Positions 5,977 to 5,983 of a stretch of 5,983 bases of DNA are shown piece by piece. Position 1 is the first letter of the stretch; the number at the start of each line of letters is the position of its first letter. The notes beneath the pieces were generated by a model. That model was not told where the DNA came from. It ran no database searches and was given only the letters and a program-made list of their open reading frames with translations. The stretch is from Bacteroidota bacterium (GTDB lineage Bacteria; Bacteroidota; Ignavibacteria; Ignavibacteriales; Melioribacteraceae): assembly GCA_021814855.1 (NCBI GenBank), contig JAKAHQ010000120.1:1-5983 (forward strand), read 5' to 3'. The translations under genes were made by a program, and so were the position numbers.

Positions 5977-5983
5977 ATCGGAA

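Overview
The window looks like a chromosomal piece from a moderately AT-rich, Gram-negative, didermic bacterium. An Omp85-type outer-membrane protein shows that an outer membrane is present. The AT-rich, Shine-Dalgarno-poor gene starts and the general look of the proteins suggest the Bacteroidota/Chlorobiota/Ignavibacteria group. That placement is inference; no rRNA or other marker gene is present.

Left part (1-1458, + strand): the 3' portion of an Omp85/BamA-like gene. It is open from base 1, so its start lies outside the window. It carries the end of a POTRA region and a complete-looking C-terminal beta-barrel.

Middle (1459-2078): no confident gene. Most of it is a degenerate but indel-free tandem array of about sixteen 21-bp units (about 1515-1850), with a 42-bp alternation on top. 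The unit equals seven codons. Two frames look partly protein-like, but neither is intact, so it may be a decayed heptad-repeat (coiled-coil-like) gene. A 61-codon ORF covers its 3' end. A near-perfect bidirectional terminator (2021-2050) then separates the two converging transcription units.

Right part (2079-5897, - strand): a tight four-gene operon, read right to left. It holds two tandem paralogous ATP-grasp ligases related to D-Ala-D-Ala ligase, a single-domain GNAT acetyltransferase, and a KamA-type lysine 2,3-aminomutase. The first three genes overlap (ATGA, then 23 bp), and the last follows after 27 bp. The enzyme set implies a small-molecule pathway: an amino acid, probably lysine, is converted to a beta-amino acid, acylated or acetylated, and joined through carboxylate-amine ligation. 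The ATP-grasp enzymes keep the ATP/Mg machinery but lack the D-Ala-D-Ala ligase acceptor motif, so a cell-wall role is unlikely. The likeliest product type is an acetylated beta-lysine or beta-lysyl dipeptide (osmolyte-like or peptide-like). The product is not known from the sequence. This operon is the best candidate here for an undescribed system.

Right edge (5898-5983): an AT-rich inverted repeat and an 8-bp direct repeat lie upstream of the operon. The last nine bases equal the start of a common Illumina adapter, so the extreme end may be an assembly artefact.
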